A stretch of DNA of 64,000 bases from Pseudomonas sp. CFII64 (GCF_000416235.1 NZ_ATLO01000046.1:62001-126000); one strand, 5' to 3'; shown: positions 35,961 to 44,345, counted from the first letter of the stretch. Notes: generated from the letters alone by a model not told the origin. Made by a program: numbers and translations.

Positions 35961-36329
35961 CTAACCGCTGTGCTCTATCGGACGCCAGCCATGACGCTGC
36001 ATATCTACCCGATTGTCATGAACGGTAATGCCTTCAGCGCGCAGACGGGCACGCTGTTCGTCGCCCGAGACGCTGCCAAGCGGCAGGCTGATGCGCCCGC
36101 CAGCGGCAATCACCCGGTGCCACGGCAGCGAACTGCCTTCAGGCAACTGGCTCAGCGTGCGCCCGACCCAGCGCGCGGCGCGTCCGAGTCCGGCCAGATC
36201 GGCCAATTGTCCGTAGCTGACGACTTTGCCCGGCGGCACCTGATTCAGGGTCATATAGAGCGCCGTTCGTCGGGCCTCGGGTCCGGAAAGGCCGGATGGG
36301 TCGTCATTTGCCGGTGCTTTTTCGCTCAA
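35961..36329 (-). CDS. Alkyltransferase-like protein (MGMT family, Trp in active-site position)
   Basis: A 122-residue protein of the O6-methylguanine-DNA methyltransferase DNA-binding domain family. The helix-turn-helix (GKVVSYGQLADLAGLGRAARWVG) is present. The motif that would be PCHR in a true alkyltransferase reads PWHR (SSLPWHRVIAAGG), so the acceptor Cys is replaced by Trp. That makes it an alkyltransferase-like (ATL/YbaZ) protein. ATLs bind O6-alkylguanine, flip it out and hand the lesion to nucleotide excision repair. The start is a TTG at 36329, preceded by AGGA about nine bases away; no ATG in frame gives a complete N-terminus. ampG follows on the same strand. Confidence 0.88.
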   Translation of the reverse strand: MSEKAPANDDPSGLSGPEARRTALYMTLNQVPPGKVVSYGQLADLAGLGRAARWVGRTLSQLPEGSSLPWHRVIAAGGRISLPLGSVSGDEQRARLRAEGITVHDNRVDMQRHGWRPIEHSG

Positions 36330-36486
36330 GCATTTATTCCTGTTTATTTGCGTGTATAAACCGCACTGCGGAACTACGGAATAATCCGATGGTCTGTGAT
36401 TGCTATGCCCGCGGCGGTCTTCGATTGCCTTGACGTCATCTGTGGATGATGCCCGATTTTCCGCTTACTGAGCCTAGTCGTTGCTT

Positions 36487-37494
36487 ATGTTGAACAGAAC
36501 CCTGTTGTGCCTCGCTATTGCCTGTGTTTCCACTCCCTTGCTCGCTGATACCGTCTGGTTGAAGAACGGCGACAAGCTGACCGGGACTATCAAGGTTTTC
36601 GACGGCGGCAAGCTGCTGATCGAAACCACCTACGCCGGTGCGATCCCGCTGGACTGGAAAGAGGTCAAGACCCTCGAAAGCGATCAAAAGCTGCTGGTCA
36701 AGCAAGACCAGTATCAGGGTGAAATCGCCAAATCGCTGCAGGCATCTGATGACGGCAAGGTCACGCTGCTCAATGGCGAAGCGCCGAAGACCGTCGAGCT
36801 GGCCAGCATCCAGCAGATCATGAAGCCCAAGCCGATCGTTACCGACCTGGTGTGGAAGGGCAATATCGACGCCGCCCTGGACTTCCAGCGGGCCGAGAAC
36901 GACACCGACGACTACAACGTGGCCTTCAAGACGACTGCGCGTCACGGCCAATGGCGGCACAACGCCAAGGGCGAGTACAACCGCGAAAGCACCGACGAAC
37001 TGACCACCACCGACAACTGGAGCGCCGAATACTCCATCGACCGCTTCCTCACCGAAAAATGGTTCTGGGACGGTCGCGTCAACTACAAGCGCGACAAGAT
37101 CGAAGACCTCTCTCGTCAGCGCACGGTCGGTACCGGTCCTGGCTACCAGTTCTGGGATGATGAGTTGGGTGCGTTCAAGCTTGGCGCATTGCTCAACCGC
37201 ACCGATTTCGAATATTCCAACGGCGAGAAGGACAACTTCTATTCCGTGGCTGGCACCTGGGACTACAACCGCTTCCTGATCGGCAAAAAAGTCGAGTTCT
37301 TCACCAATGGCGAACTGGGCAAGCCAATCAGCGGCGTGGCTGATTACAGCCTGGAAGCCGAAGTGGGCCTGCGCTACAAAGTCACCGATTGGGCGTCGTT
37401 AAACGTCAAGGCCGAGAAAGACGTGATCAGCGGCTCCAGCGATGGTGATCTTGATAAAACCCGTTACACCGCAGGCTTTGGTGTGACCTGGTAA
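36487..37494 (+). CDS. DUF481 family outer-membrane-type beta-barrel protein
   Basis: A 335-residue exported protein with a signal peptide (MLNRTLLCLAIACVSTPLLA, cleavage near Ala20). The first third is a soluble repeat region: DTVWLKNGDKLTGTIKVFDG, LLIETTYAGAIPLDWKEVKTLES. The rest is the DUF481 region (PF04338), rich in alternating aromatic strands such as WRHNAKGEYNRES, WFWDGRVNYKRDKIEDL and YKVTDWASLNVKAEKDV, ending in a terminal aromatic residue (FGVTW). This fits a salt-stress-type outer-membrane barrel like YdiY. The role is unknown. I use the ATG at 36487; a TTG two codons earlier is in frame. No strong Shine-Dalgarno is visible. Confidence 0.85.
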   Translation: MLNRTLLCLAIACVSTPLLADTVWLKNGDKLTGTIKVFDGGKLLIETTYAGAIPLDWKEVKTLESDQKLLVKQDQYQGEIAKSLQASDDGKVTLLNGEAPKTVELASIQQIMKPKPIVTDLVWKGNIDAALDFQRAENDTDDYNVAFKTTARHGQWRHNAKGEYNRESTDELTTTDNWSAEYSIDRFLTEKWFWDGRVNYKRDKIEDLSRQRTVGTGPGYQFWDDELGAFKLGALLNRTDFEYSNGEKDNFYSVAGTWDYNRFLIGKKVEFFTNGELGKPISGVADYSLEAEVGLRYKVTDWASLNVKAEKDVISGSSDGDLDKTRYTAGFGVTW

Positions 37495-37510
37495 GTAGTA
37501 CGGTCGACGT

Positions 37511-37567
37511 CTTCGCGAATAAGTTGGTTCCTACACTACCCGTAGGACCGGATTTATCCGCGAAGGC
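37511..37567. repeat. Compact REP inverted pair
   Basis: CTTCGCGAATAAGTTGGTTC begins at 37511; after about ten bases comes GTAGGACCGGATTTATCCGC to 37567. The arms are imperfect inverted copies with a very short spacer, downstream of the DUF481 gene. Confidence 0.7.
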
Positions 37568-37708
37568 GTCGGCAAGGTCAACCTCAGTCTCGCCGTGAGA
37601 CATAAAGCCTCCCCTCGCCGCAAAACGCCTTTCCCCGTGCCCATTGCCCAGGTCATTGTTATTCTGCTCGCAGAATTTACTGACTGAACTGTTGCCGGGA
37701 GTCAAACA

Positions 37709-38440
37709 ATGAGCATCAAGGCCGCCAAGCAAGCACGAGAACTGCTGCTCAAGGAATACCGAGGGGTTTTGTCGACCCATTCCAAGTCCATGCCGGGTTT
37801 CCCGTTTGGTTCCTCCGTGCCTTATTGCCTGGACGGGCAGGGCCGGCCGTTGATCCTGATCAGCCGCATCGCGCAACACACTCATAATCTAGGGCTGGAC
37901 CCGAAGTGCTCATTGCTGGTCGGTGAGCGCGAAGCTGTGGATGTTCAGGCGACCGGGCGCGTCACGGTCATGGCCGAAGCCGAGAAACTCAGCGATCCAG
38001 CTGCGGTGGAAACGGCAGCCCAGCGTTATTACCGCTATTTCCCTGAGTCGCGCAGCTATCACACCGCCCATGATTTCGATTTCTGGGTGCTGACGCCCGT
38101 GCGCTATCGCTTCATCGGTGGCTTCGGCGCAATCCACTGGCTCGATAACGTCGCACTGGCGAATCCCTTCGCAGGCGCTGCCGAAACCAGCATGGTCGAG
38201 CACATGAATGAAGACCACGCCAAGGCCATCGCCCATTACGTGCAACTCACAGGATTGCCCCAGAGTGAATCGGCGCAATTGGCCGGCGTCGACAGTGAAG
38301 GAATGCACCTGCGTATTGGCCAGGGCCTATACTGGTTGCCCTTTGCAGAGCCCTGTAATACGCCGACACAAGTGCGCGAAGCCTTGGTTCAGCTGGCTCA
38401 CGCCGAGAAATGGCCGGTCCGTGATACGCAAGACGCTTGA
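37709..38440 (+). CDS. HugZ/PNPOx-fold flavin or haem-binding family protein
   Basis: A 243-residue protein with a split-barrel pyridoxamine-5'-phosphate-oxidase-like N-terminal domain (about 1-150; FPFGSSVPYCLDGQGRPLIL, QHTHNLGLDPKCSLLV) and a C-terminal DUF2470 domain (about 165-240; MVEHMNEDHAKAIAHYVQ). This architecture is shared with HugZ-type haem oxygenases and with PNPOx-like proteins of unknown activity. The His-rich segment VEHMNEDH is the kind of site HugZ uses for haem contact, but haem binding cannot be claimed from sequence alone. GGGAG precedes the ATG by eight bases. The next gene is fxsA, 66 bases on. Confidence 0.85.
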   Translation: MSIKAAKQARELLLKEYRGVLSTHSKSMPGFPFGSSVPYCLDGQGRPLILISRIAQHTHNLGLDPKCSLLVGEREAVDVQATGRVTVMAEAEKLSDPAAVETAAQRYYRYFPESRSYHTAHDFDFWVLTPVRYRFIGGFGAIHWLDNVALANPFAGAAETSMVEHMNEDHAKAIAHYVQLTGLPQSESAQLAGVDSEGMHLRIGQGLYWLPFAEPCNTPTQVREALVQLAHAEKWPVRDTQDA

Positions 38441-38506
38441 ATTCACGTATTTGCGACGTCACTTAAGGTCTACTGCAAGGCATTCTTGCGTTGAGGAAGT
38501 CATTTG

Positions 38507-38992
38507 ATGCGTGTTTTTTTGCTGCTCTTTCTACTATTTCCGGTGCTTGAGCTGTTTGTTCTGGTTCGGGTAGCCATGTCCATCGGCTTCCTGCCGACGT
38601 TCCTGCTGGTTGTGGCAACGTCCATGCTCGGCATTTTTGTCATTCGCGTGGCCGGGTTCGCCACTGCACTGCGGGCGCGTGAAGCCCTGTCGCGCGGTGA
38701 GCTGCCCGCCCAGCAAATGATGGAAGGCCTGATGATTGCGGTCGGTGGCGGCCTGCTGCTGTTGCCGGGTTTCATCAGCGACATCCTCGGCGTGATCTGT
38801 CTGCTGCCGGTGACGCGTCGAGTGCTGGTCAACAAACTGCGCCGCCGCGCCGAGGAACAGGCGATTCGTCAGCGTGCGTTCAGCGAAGACATGCCAAACA
38901 GCAACGGCCCGAGCCGTCCCGGTGCGATCCATCCGCCGACTCGTGAGCCGGATGTGATCGAAGGCGAGTTTGAGCATCGCGACAAGTCATAA
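38507..38992 (+). CDS. fxsA: FxsA family membrane protein
   Basis: A 161-residue FxsA family protein (PF04186). In E. coli FxsA is an inner-membrane protein whose overproduction relieves exclusion of phage T7 by the F plasmid. The hydrophobic core (MRVFLLLFLLFPVLELFVLV, then SIGFLPTFLLVVATSMLGIFVI and GGGLLLLPGFISDILGVICLLP) makes about four membrane helices. The cytoplasmic tail is charged (KLRRRAEEQAIRQRA). I use the ATG at 38507 with GAGGAAG seven bases upstream; the preceding TTG is in frame but redundant. It precedes groESL, a conserved order in pseudomonads. Confidence 0.93.
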   Translation: MRVFLLLFLLFPVLELFVLVRVAMSIGFLPTFLLVVATSMLGIFVIRVAGFATALRAREALSRGELPAQQMMEGLMIAVGGGLLLLPGFISDILGVICLLPVTRRVLVNKLRRRAEEQAIRQRAFSEDMPNSNGPSRPGAIHPPTREPDVIEGEFEHRDKS

Positions 38993-39082
38993 GTCGCCTG
39001 TCGCTCAATGATTGTGGCACCTGCAGGTGCCGCATCGGTTTTGACAGATGCCGCGCTCAAGCAAAAAAATTATCCCCCAAGC

Positions 39083-39110
39083 CTTGTAATCACCTTGCCC
39101 GCCCTTATGT
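39083..39110 (+). promoter_or_regulatory. Candidate heat-shock (sigma32) promoter of groESL
   Basis: CTTGTAA (39083-39089) and CCCTTATGT (39102-39110) with 12 bases between resemble the sigma32 pattern CTTGAAA-N11-16-CCCCATNT. It lies about 140 bases before groES, after fxsA. Each half has mismatches, so the call leans on location. Confidence 0.45.
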
Positions 39111-39250
39111 ATGGGTCACCGCAAGGTTTCTGGCACGATTGCCAGACCGTATTCTGCGGTTCGCTTGCGAACCGTAACCGGCAACGCCGGATGTTCTAGC
39201 CCGCTGGTGTCGTCACCGGCCGTTTAAAAACCATAATTAGGAGATCGACA

Positions 39251-39544
39251 ATGAAGCTTCGTCCTCTGCATGACCGCGTCGTAATCCGTCGCAGCGAAGA
39301 AGAATCGAAAACTGCTGGCGGTATTGTTCTGCCGGGTTCGGCTGCTGAAAAGCCAAACCGTGGCGAGATCCTCGCTGTGGGTACCGGCCGCGTGCTGGAC
39401 AACGGTGAAGTGCGTGCGCTGGCCGTGAAAGTGGGTGACAAAGTAGTGTTTGGCCCGTACTCCGGCAGCAACACTGTGAAAGTTGATGGCGAAGACCTGC
39501 TGGTGATGAGCGAGAACGAAATTCTCGCGGTCGTCGAAGCCTGA
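39251..39544 (+). CDS. groES: Co-chaperonin GroES
   Basis: GroES is the heptameric lid of the GroEL folding chamber. The 97-residue protein begins MKLRPLHDRVVIRRSEEESK and contains the mobile loop TAGGIVLPGSAAEKPNRG near residue 22, then EILAVGTGRVLDNGE and VFGPYSGSNTVKVDGEDLLV. TTAGGAGA precedes the ATG. groEL follows 49 bases later with its own Shine-Dalgarno, so the two form the classic operon, probably driven by the sigma32-like promoter at about 39083. Confidence 0.98.
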   Translation: MKLRPLHDRVVIRRSEEESKTAGGIVLPGSAAEKPNRGEILAVGTGRVLDNGEVRALAVKVGDKVVFGPYSGSNTVKVDGEDLLVMSENEILAVVEA

Positions 39545-39593
39545 GTCCTCCCGCTACCTTCCGTTACTACTAAGTATTTAAGGAATATCGATC

Positions 39594-41240
39594 ATGGCTG
39601 CTAAAGAAGTTAAATTCGGCGACGCTGGCCGGAAAAAAATGCTCGCCGGTGTAAACGTCCTGGCTGACGCAGTAAAAGCAACTCTGGGTCCAAAAGGCCG
39701 TAACGTCATCATCGAGAAGAGCTTCGGCGCTCCTCTGATCACCAAGGACGGCGTTTCGGTTGCTAAAGAAATCGAACTCAAAGACCGTTTCGAAAACATG
39801 GGCGCGCAGCTGGTCAAAGACGTTGCCTCCCGTGCCAACGATGACGCAGGTGACGGTACTACGACTGCAACCGTTCTGGCTCAAGCCATCGTCAACGAAG
39901 GCCTGAAAGCCGTCGCTGCCGGCATGAACCCGATGGACCTCAAGCGCGGCATCGACAAGGCGACCATCGCCATCGTTGCCCAGCTGAAGTTGCTGTCCAA
40001 GCCTTGCACCGACACCAAGGCAATTGCCCAGGTGGGTACTATCTCGGCCAACTCCGACAATTCCATCGGCGACATCATTGCTGAAGCCATGGAAAAAGTG
40101 ACCAAAGACGGCGTTATCACCGTTGAAGAAGGTTCGGGTCTGGAAAACGAATTGTCTGTCGTAGAAGGCATGCAGTTCGACCGTGGCTACCTGTCCCCGT
40201 ACTTCATCAACAAGCCGGACACCATGGTTGCCGAGCTTGACGGCCCGCTGATCCTGCTGGTTGACAAGAAAATCTCCAACATCCGCGAAATGCTGCCAGT
40301 TCTGGAAGCAGTGGCCAAAGCTGGCCGTCCGCTGTTGATCGTTGCCGAAGACGTTGAAGGCGAAGCCCTGGCGACTCTGGTTGTGAACAACATGCGCGGC
40401 ATCGTGAAAGTTGCAGCCGTCAAAGCCCCTGGCTTCGGCGACCGTCGCAAAGCCATGCTGCAGGACATCGCTGTCCTGACTGGCGGCACCGTGATCTCCG
40501 AAGAAATCGGCCTGAGCCTGGAAACCGCTACCCTGGAACACCTGGGTAATGCCAAGCGCGTTGTGCTGAACAAAGAAAACACCACCATCATCGACGGCGC
40601 CGGCGTTAAAACCGACATCGACTCGCGTATCGCACAGATCCGCCAGCAAATCGGTGACACCACTTCGGACTACGACAAAGAAAAACTGCAAGAGCGTCTG
40701 GCCAAGCTGTCCGGCGGCGTTGCAGTCATCAAAGTCGGCGCTGGTTCCGAAGTTGAAATGAAAGAGAAGAAAGCCCGCGTTGAAGACGCCCTGCACGCTA
40801 CTCGTGCAGCCGTTGAAGAAGGCGTGGTACCTGGCGGTGGCGTGGCACTGGTTCGCTCGCTGCAGGCAATCGAAGGTCTGAAAGGCGACAACGCTGATCA
40901 AGACGTCGGTATCGCTCTGCTGCGTCGCGCTGTAGAAGCTCCACTGCGCCAGATCGTTGCCAACTCCGGTGACGAGCCAAGCGTTGTTGTCGACAAGGTC
41001 AAGCAGGGTTCGGGTGACTTCGGTTACAACGCTGCGACCGGCCTGTACGGCGACATGATCGAAATGGGTATTCTTGACCCGACTAAAGTGACTCGCTCTG
41101 CTCTGCAGGCCGCGTCCTCGATCGCCAGCCTGATGATCACCACCGAAGCGATGATCGCTGAAGTGGCAGACGACGGTAAGTCGTCTGGCGGCGGCATGCC
41201 GGACATGGGCGGCATGGGTGGTATGGGCGGCATGATGTAA
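39594..41240 (+). CDS. groEL: Chaperonin GroEL
   Basis: GroEL is the 60-kDa ATP-dependent folding chamber. The 548-residue protein begins MAAKEVKFGDAGRKKMLAGV and has the nucleotide-binding LGPKGRNVIIEK near residue 30, NDDAGDGTTTATVLAQAI near residue 82, the apical domain with EGMQFDRGYLSPYF near residue 190, and VPGGGVALVRS near residue 410. The C-terminal tail is the Gly-Met-rich repeat GGMPDMGGMGGMGGMM. Length and motifs are typical of a housekeeping GroEL. Strong codon bias fits high expression. A terminator follows at 41275. Confidence 0.99.
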   Translation: MAAKEVKFGDAGRKKMLAGVNVLADAVKATLGPKGRNVIIEKSFGAPLITKDGVSVAKEIELKDRFENMGAQLVKDVASRANDDAGDGTTTATVLAQAIVNEGLKAVAAGMNPMDLKRGIDKATIAIVAQLKLLSKPCTDTKAIAQVGTISANSDNSIGDIIAEAMEKVTKDGVITVEEGSGLENELSVVEGMQFDRGYLSPYFINKPDTMVAELDGPLILLVDKKISNIREMLPVLEAVAKAGRPLLIVAEDVEGEALATLVVNNMRGIVKVAAVKAPGFGDRRKAMLQDIAVLTGGTVISEEIGLSLETATLEHLGNAKRVVLNKENTTIIDGAGVKTDIDSRIAQIRQQIGDTTSDYDKEKLQERLAKLSGGVAVIKVGAGSEVEMKEKKARVEDALHATRAAVEEGVVPGGGVALVRSLQAIEGLKGDNADQDVGIALLRRAVEAPLRQIVANSGDEPSVVVDKVKQGSGDFGYNAATGLYGDMIEMGILDPTKVTRSALQAASSIASLMITTEAMIAEVADDGKSSGGGMPDMGGMGGMGGMM

Positions 41241-41274
41241 GCCAGCTTCACCCCCAAAGCAACACCCCAAAAAG

Positions 41275-41300
41275 AACCCCGCCTTGTGCGGGGTTTTTTT
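41275..41300 (+). terminator. Rho-independent terminator after groEL
   Basis: AACCCCGC (41275-41282), loop CTTGT, GCGGGGTT (41288-41295) and a run of T to 41300. It is a canonical strong terminator 35 bases after the groEL stop. Confidence 0.95.
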
Positions 41301-41380
41301 ATGACCTGGCTTAATCATTCCGTTGGAGCGAGCGAGTGGGCGGCGATCAAGCTCGATTGATGGCCTGATCGATTGAGCCC

Positions 41381-41470
41381 GTAGGACCGGCTTCAGCCGG
41401 GAGAGCGTCCTTTGCGTAACCAGGATGCGTCGAAGCGACCGGCGCCCTCCCGGCTAAAGCCGGTCCTACG
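41381..41470. repeat. REPIN overlapping the 3' end of the PAP2 gene
   Basis: GTAGGACCGGCTTCAGCCGG starts at 41381; the inverted arm (CGGCTAAAGCCGGTCCTAC) ends at 41469-41470. The terminal CTA of that arm (41466-41468) is the TAG stop codon of the PAP2 phosphatase read on the minus strand. Confidence 0.85.
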
Positions 41471-42206
41471 AGCTGCACTGCCCCCCAACCACCCGCGCCA
41501 GTTTCGGCACCGGCCTGTACAAGACCGCGTAATACGACCCCAGACAGATCAGCCAGCAGAACACTGCTGTCCATACGTTGTGCGAGAAGAAGTGCGCACC
41601 TTGCAGCATCCGGCCGACGGAAAATGCGATCCCAAGCCCGAAGGCCAGGATCAGGCCCGCTTTGGCCAGACGCGGGCGGCGGTCGCGGAACATGAAGAAC
41701 AGCGCAAACAGCGTAAAACCGGTTGCCGCATGGCCGCCGGGCCAGCAGCGCCCCGGTTTATCGGTCTGGGGACGCGGGCTGAGCAGTTCGCTGTAGGTTT
41801 CCTTGCCGCCAAACTCGGTCAGGCTCCACGGGCATTGCACCGAGGTCACCACTTTTATCGGTGTGACAAAGCTGGTCGACAGCGCCATGGACAGTACCAG
41901 GCACCCCAGCTCTCTGCGCCACGGCAGCAAGCGCTTGACCTTGAATGAAGCAACGAACGCGACCAGCGAAAACACGCCGCCCGCGATCACGGCATTCTTG
42001 GCCCAGTCATGCATGACGTTTTCCAGAAAATAACTATGTCTGCCGATGAACTGGCCCGCAGCCGGGTCGTAGGCCAGCTTGGCGACAGTCATGTCCAGGT
42101 CCGTCAGTTCCAGCAAAATCAGAACCAGGGCGGTTATGGCCGGAATGCCCAGGCCTATCCATAAGTTCAGCGGGCGCGAGTAAGGCAGGATGGAAGCTCT
42201 CGACAT
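41466..42206 (-). CDS. PAP2 superfamily membrane phosphatase
   Basis: A 246-residue PAP2 (type 2 phosphatidic acid phosphatase) membrane protein with five to six helices. The acid phosphatase signature is present: KVVTSVQCPW at the K-x6-RP-like position, the central SGH-type motif as WPGGHAATGF near residue 155, and R-x5-H-x3-D-like GRMLQGAHFFSHNVWTA near residue 210, with Asn in place of the final Asp. Lipid A phosphatases and transferases such as LpxE and LpxT belong here, as do undecaprenyl pyrophosphatases; the substrate is unknown. The stop codon comes from a REP arm. It is divergent from colR with a 182-base gap, so joint control is plausible. Confidence 0.85.
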   Translation of the reverse strand: MSRASILPYSRPLNLWIGLGIPAITALVLILLELTDLDMTVAKLAYDPAAGQFIGRHSYFLENVMHDWAKNAVIAGGVFSLVAFVASFKVKRLLPWRRELGCLVLSMALSTSFVTPIKVVTSVQCPWSLTEFGGKETYSELLSPRPQTDKPGRCWPGGHAATGFTLFALFFMFRDRRPRLAKAGLILAFGLGIAFSVGRMLQGAHFFSHNVWTAVFCWLICLGSYYAVLYRPVPKLARVVGGQCSS

Positions 42207-42388
42207 GTCGGATCCAGATCAGCAGAAGGGAACCTCGCGTGATACGTCGAGGTACGACTAGTCTGATTTTCTGGCTGTCGTTAACCCGTGAACCGCTGGT
42301 GAAAAAAACGTTAAGCCATTCCACGCTGGTTCTATGGCTGACTTGGCCTTAAGCTGCGCCAGCCTTATTGCATACGGAGAGGTGCACC

Positions 42389-43072
42389 ATGCGAATCCTG
42401 CTCGTTGAAGACAACCGCGACATCCTTGCCAACCTCGCGGACTACCTGGGCATGAAGGGCTATACGGTCGATTGTGCCCAGGATGGCCTTTCCGGACTGC
42501 ATCTGGCGGCAACCGAACATTACGACCTGATCGTGCTCGATATCATGCTGCCCGGCATCGACGGCTATACCTTGTGCAAGCGCCTGCGCGAAGACGCCCG
42601 ACGCGACACGCCGGTCATCATGCTGACCGCTCGTGATCAACTGGACGACCGCTTGCAGGGCTTCCGTTCCGGCGCCGACGACTATCTGCTCAAACCGTTC
42701 GCCCTGTCCGAACTGGCCGCGCGTATCGAAGCGGTGCTGCGTCGGGCGCAAGGCGGCGGTCGACGGACCTTGCAGGTCGCCGACCTGATCTACGACCTGG
42801 ACACTCTGGAAGTCACCCGCGAAGGGCGGCTGCTCAAGCTCAACCCGGTGGGGCTGAAACTGCTCGCGGTCCTGATGCAGAAAAGCCCGCACGTGTTGCG
42901 TCGCGAGATTCTCGAAGAGGCCCTGTGGGGCGACGATTGCCCGGACAGCGACAGCCTGCGCAGTCACGTTCACCAATTGCGTCAGGTGATCGACAAGCCG
43001 TTTGCCAAACCGCTGCTGCAAACCGTGCACGGCGTCGGATACCGCTTGGCCGAGGGCCGAGATGGAGTTTAA
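42389..43072 (+). CDS. colR: Response regulator ColR (OmpR family)
   Basis: A 227-residue response regulator. The receiver domain (1-115) has the acidic pair Glu7/Asp8, phosphoacceptor Asp51 (LIVLDIMLPG), a Thr in MLTARDQ and the Lys of LLKPFAL. The C-terminal winged helix (about 130-225) binds DNA. In P. putida and P. fluorescens, ColRS protects against excess zinc, iron, manganese and cadmium, maintains membrane integrity and promotes root colonisation. I start at the ATG at 42389 with GGAGAGG upstream; the open frame before it is non-conserved. It overlaps colS by eleven bases. Confidence 0.92.
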   Translation: MRILLVEDNRDILANLADYLGMKGYTVDCAQDGLSGLHLAATEHYDLIVLDIMLPGIDGYTLCKRLREDARRDTPVIMLTARDQLDDRLQGFRSGADDYLLKPFALSELAARIEAVLRRAQGGGRRTLQVADLIYDLDTLEVTREGRLLKLNPVGLKLLAVLMQKSPHVLRREILEEALWGDDCPDSDSLRSHVHQLRQVIDKPFAKPLLQTVHGVGYRLAEGRDGV

Positions 43073-44345
43073 GCAAAGCCTTGCCCAGCGGATCATCATT
43101 GCCTTTGCGCTGATGAGCGCACTGGTGGCGGGATCCTTCGCCATGGGCATCGTTGCCACGGTGCATCTGGTCGAAGAAAAACTGATCTCCTCAGGTCTGG
43201 GCGGCGACCTCAATCGCCTGCTGCTGATGGACAGCGTCAGCGACTGGAGCCATCGTCCCGAGCCCGACCAGCTGTTCTATTTCAGCGGCGGTCCGGGCGA
43301 TTTCGATGTGCCCAAGGACCTGCGCCATCTGGAACCGGGATTTCACGAGGTGTTTCGCGGGCCGCTGTCGTACCACGCGATGGTCGAAGTGGTCGACGGC
43401 CGACGTTATGTACTCCTGCAGGATCAAAGCGATTTCGAAGAGCGTGAGCGCGTGCTGTTTGCCGTGGTATTGGTCGGGTTCGTGCTGGCGCTGGCGTTGG
43501 CGGTATTTCTCGGCTGGGTTCTGGCGCGGCGCGTCATGGCACCCGTGGTGCGCCTGGCCAGACAAGTCCGGCACCGCGATCAACTGCTCGGGCTGGCACC
43601 GCCGCTGGCACCGGATTACGCGGCAGACGAAGTGGGCGAGCTGGCTGTGGCATTCGACGCCACGCTGGGCCGCTTGCGCAGCGCCCTGACCCGCGAGCGT
43701 ATGTTCACCAGCGACGTGAGCCATGAGTTGCGCACACCGCTGATGGTACTGGCCAGTTCCTGCGAACTGCTGCTTGAGAACCCGGCGCTGGATACTCGTG
43801 CCCGGGCCCAGGTGGAGCGCATTGCGCGCGCCTGCGAAGAAATGCGCGACCTCGTGCAGACTTTCCTGATGCTGGCCCGCACCCAGCGTGAAGACGCGAC
43901 CATGACCCCGAAAGTCGGCCTGCGCAGCGTCGCTGAACAGTTGGTCGCGTTGTGGCGCGGCCCCATCGAAAGCAAGGGTCTGACGCTGAATTTTTGTCCG
44001 GACGCTGCGGACCAGTCGTCGGAAACGTCGTACAACGCCACGTTCCTGCATGCCGTGATGGGCAACCTGCTGCGCAACGCCCTGCATTACACCGACAGCG
44101 GCTTCATCACCCTCACGTTACAAGCCGATGGCTTCCTGGTGGAGGACAGCGGGGTGGGTATTCCAGAAGAAAAGCGCGAGGCAATGTTCGAGCCCTTTGT
44201 GCGCGGCAACGAGCAGCGCGGCGAAGGCCTCGGGCTGGGCCTGTCTCTGGTACAGCGGATTTGCGAAAACCAGGGCTGGACGGTGAGCCTGAGCCCGATG
44301 GAACCCAACGGATGCCGTTTCTGCGTGACCCTGAAAGCCAGGTAA
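43062..44345 (+). CDS. colS: Metal-sensing histidine kinase ColS
   Basis: A 427-residue sensor kinase with two membrane helices (about 12-34 and 132-154), a roughly 95-residue periplasmic loop, HAMP, HisKA with phosphoacceptor His221 (FTSDVSHELRTPL) and HATPase (VMGNLLRNALHYT, VEDSGVGIPEE, GLGLGLSLVQRI). I place the start at the ATG at 43062, overlapping colR. With that numbering the loop carries His35, Glu38, Glu96 and Glu126-x-x-Glu129 (SDFEERERV). These are the residues I recall as the zinc and ferric iron site of P. putida ColS. The agreement supports both the start and the function. Confidence 0.92.
   Translation: MEFKQSLAQRIIIAFALMSALVAGSFAMGIVATVHLVEEKLISSGLGGDLNRLLLMDSVSDWSHRPEPDQLFYFSGGPGDFDVPKDLRHLEPGFHEVFRGPLSYHAMVEVVDGRRYVLLQDQSDFEERERVLFAVVLVGFVLALALAVFLGWVLARRVMAPVVRLARQVRHRDQLLGLAPPLAPDYAADEVGELAVAFDATLGRLRSALTRERMFTSDVSHELRTPLMVLASSCELLLENPALDTRARAQVERIARACEEMRDLVQTFLMLARTQREDATMTPKVGLRSVAEQLVALWRGPIESKGLTLNFCPDAADQSSETSYNATFLHAVMGNLLRNALHYTDSGFITLTLQADGFLVEDSGVGIPEEKREAMFEPFVRGNEQRGEGLGLGLSLVQRICENQGWTVSLSPMEPNGCRFCVTLKAR

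Noticed and set aside
39570..41318. 582-codon minus-strand open frame opposite groEL
   Set aside because: groEL codes on the plus strand with strong codon bias, and the terminator at 41275 lies inside the antisense frame.
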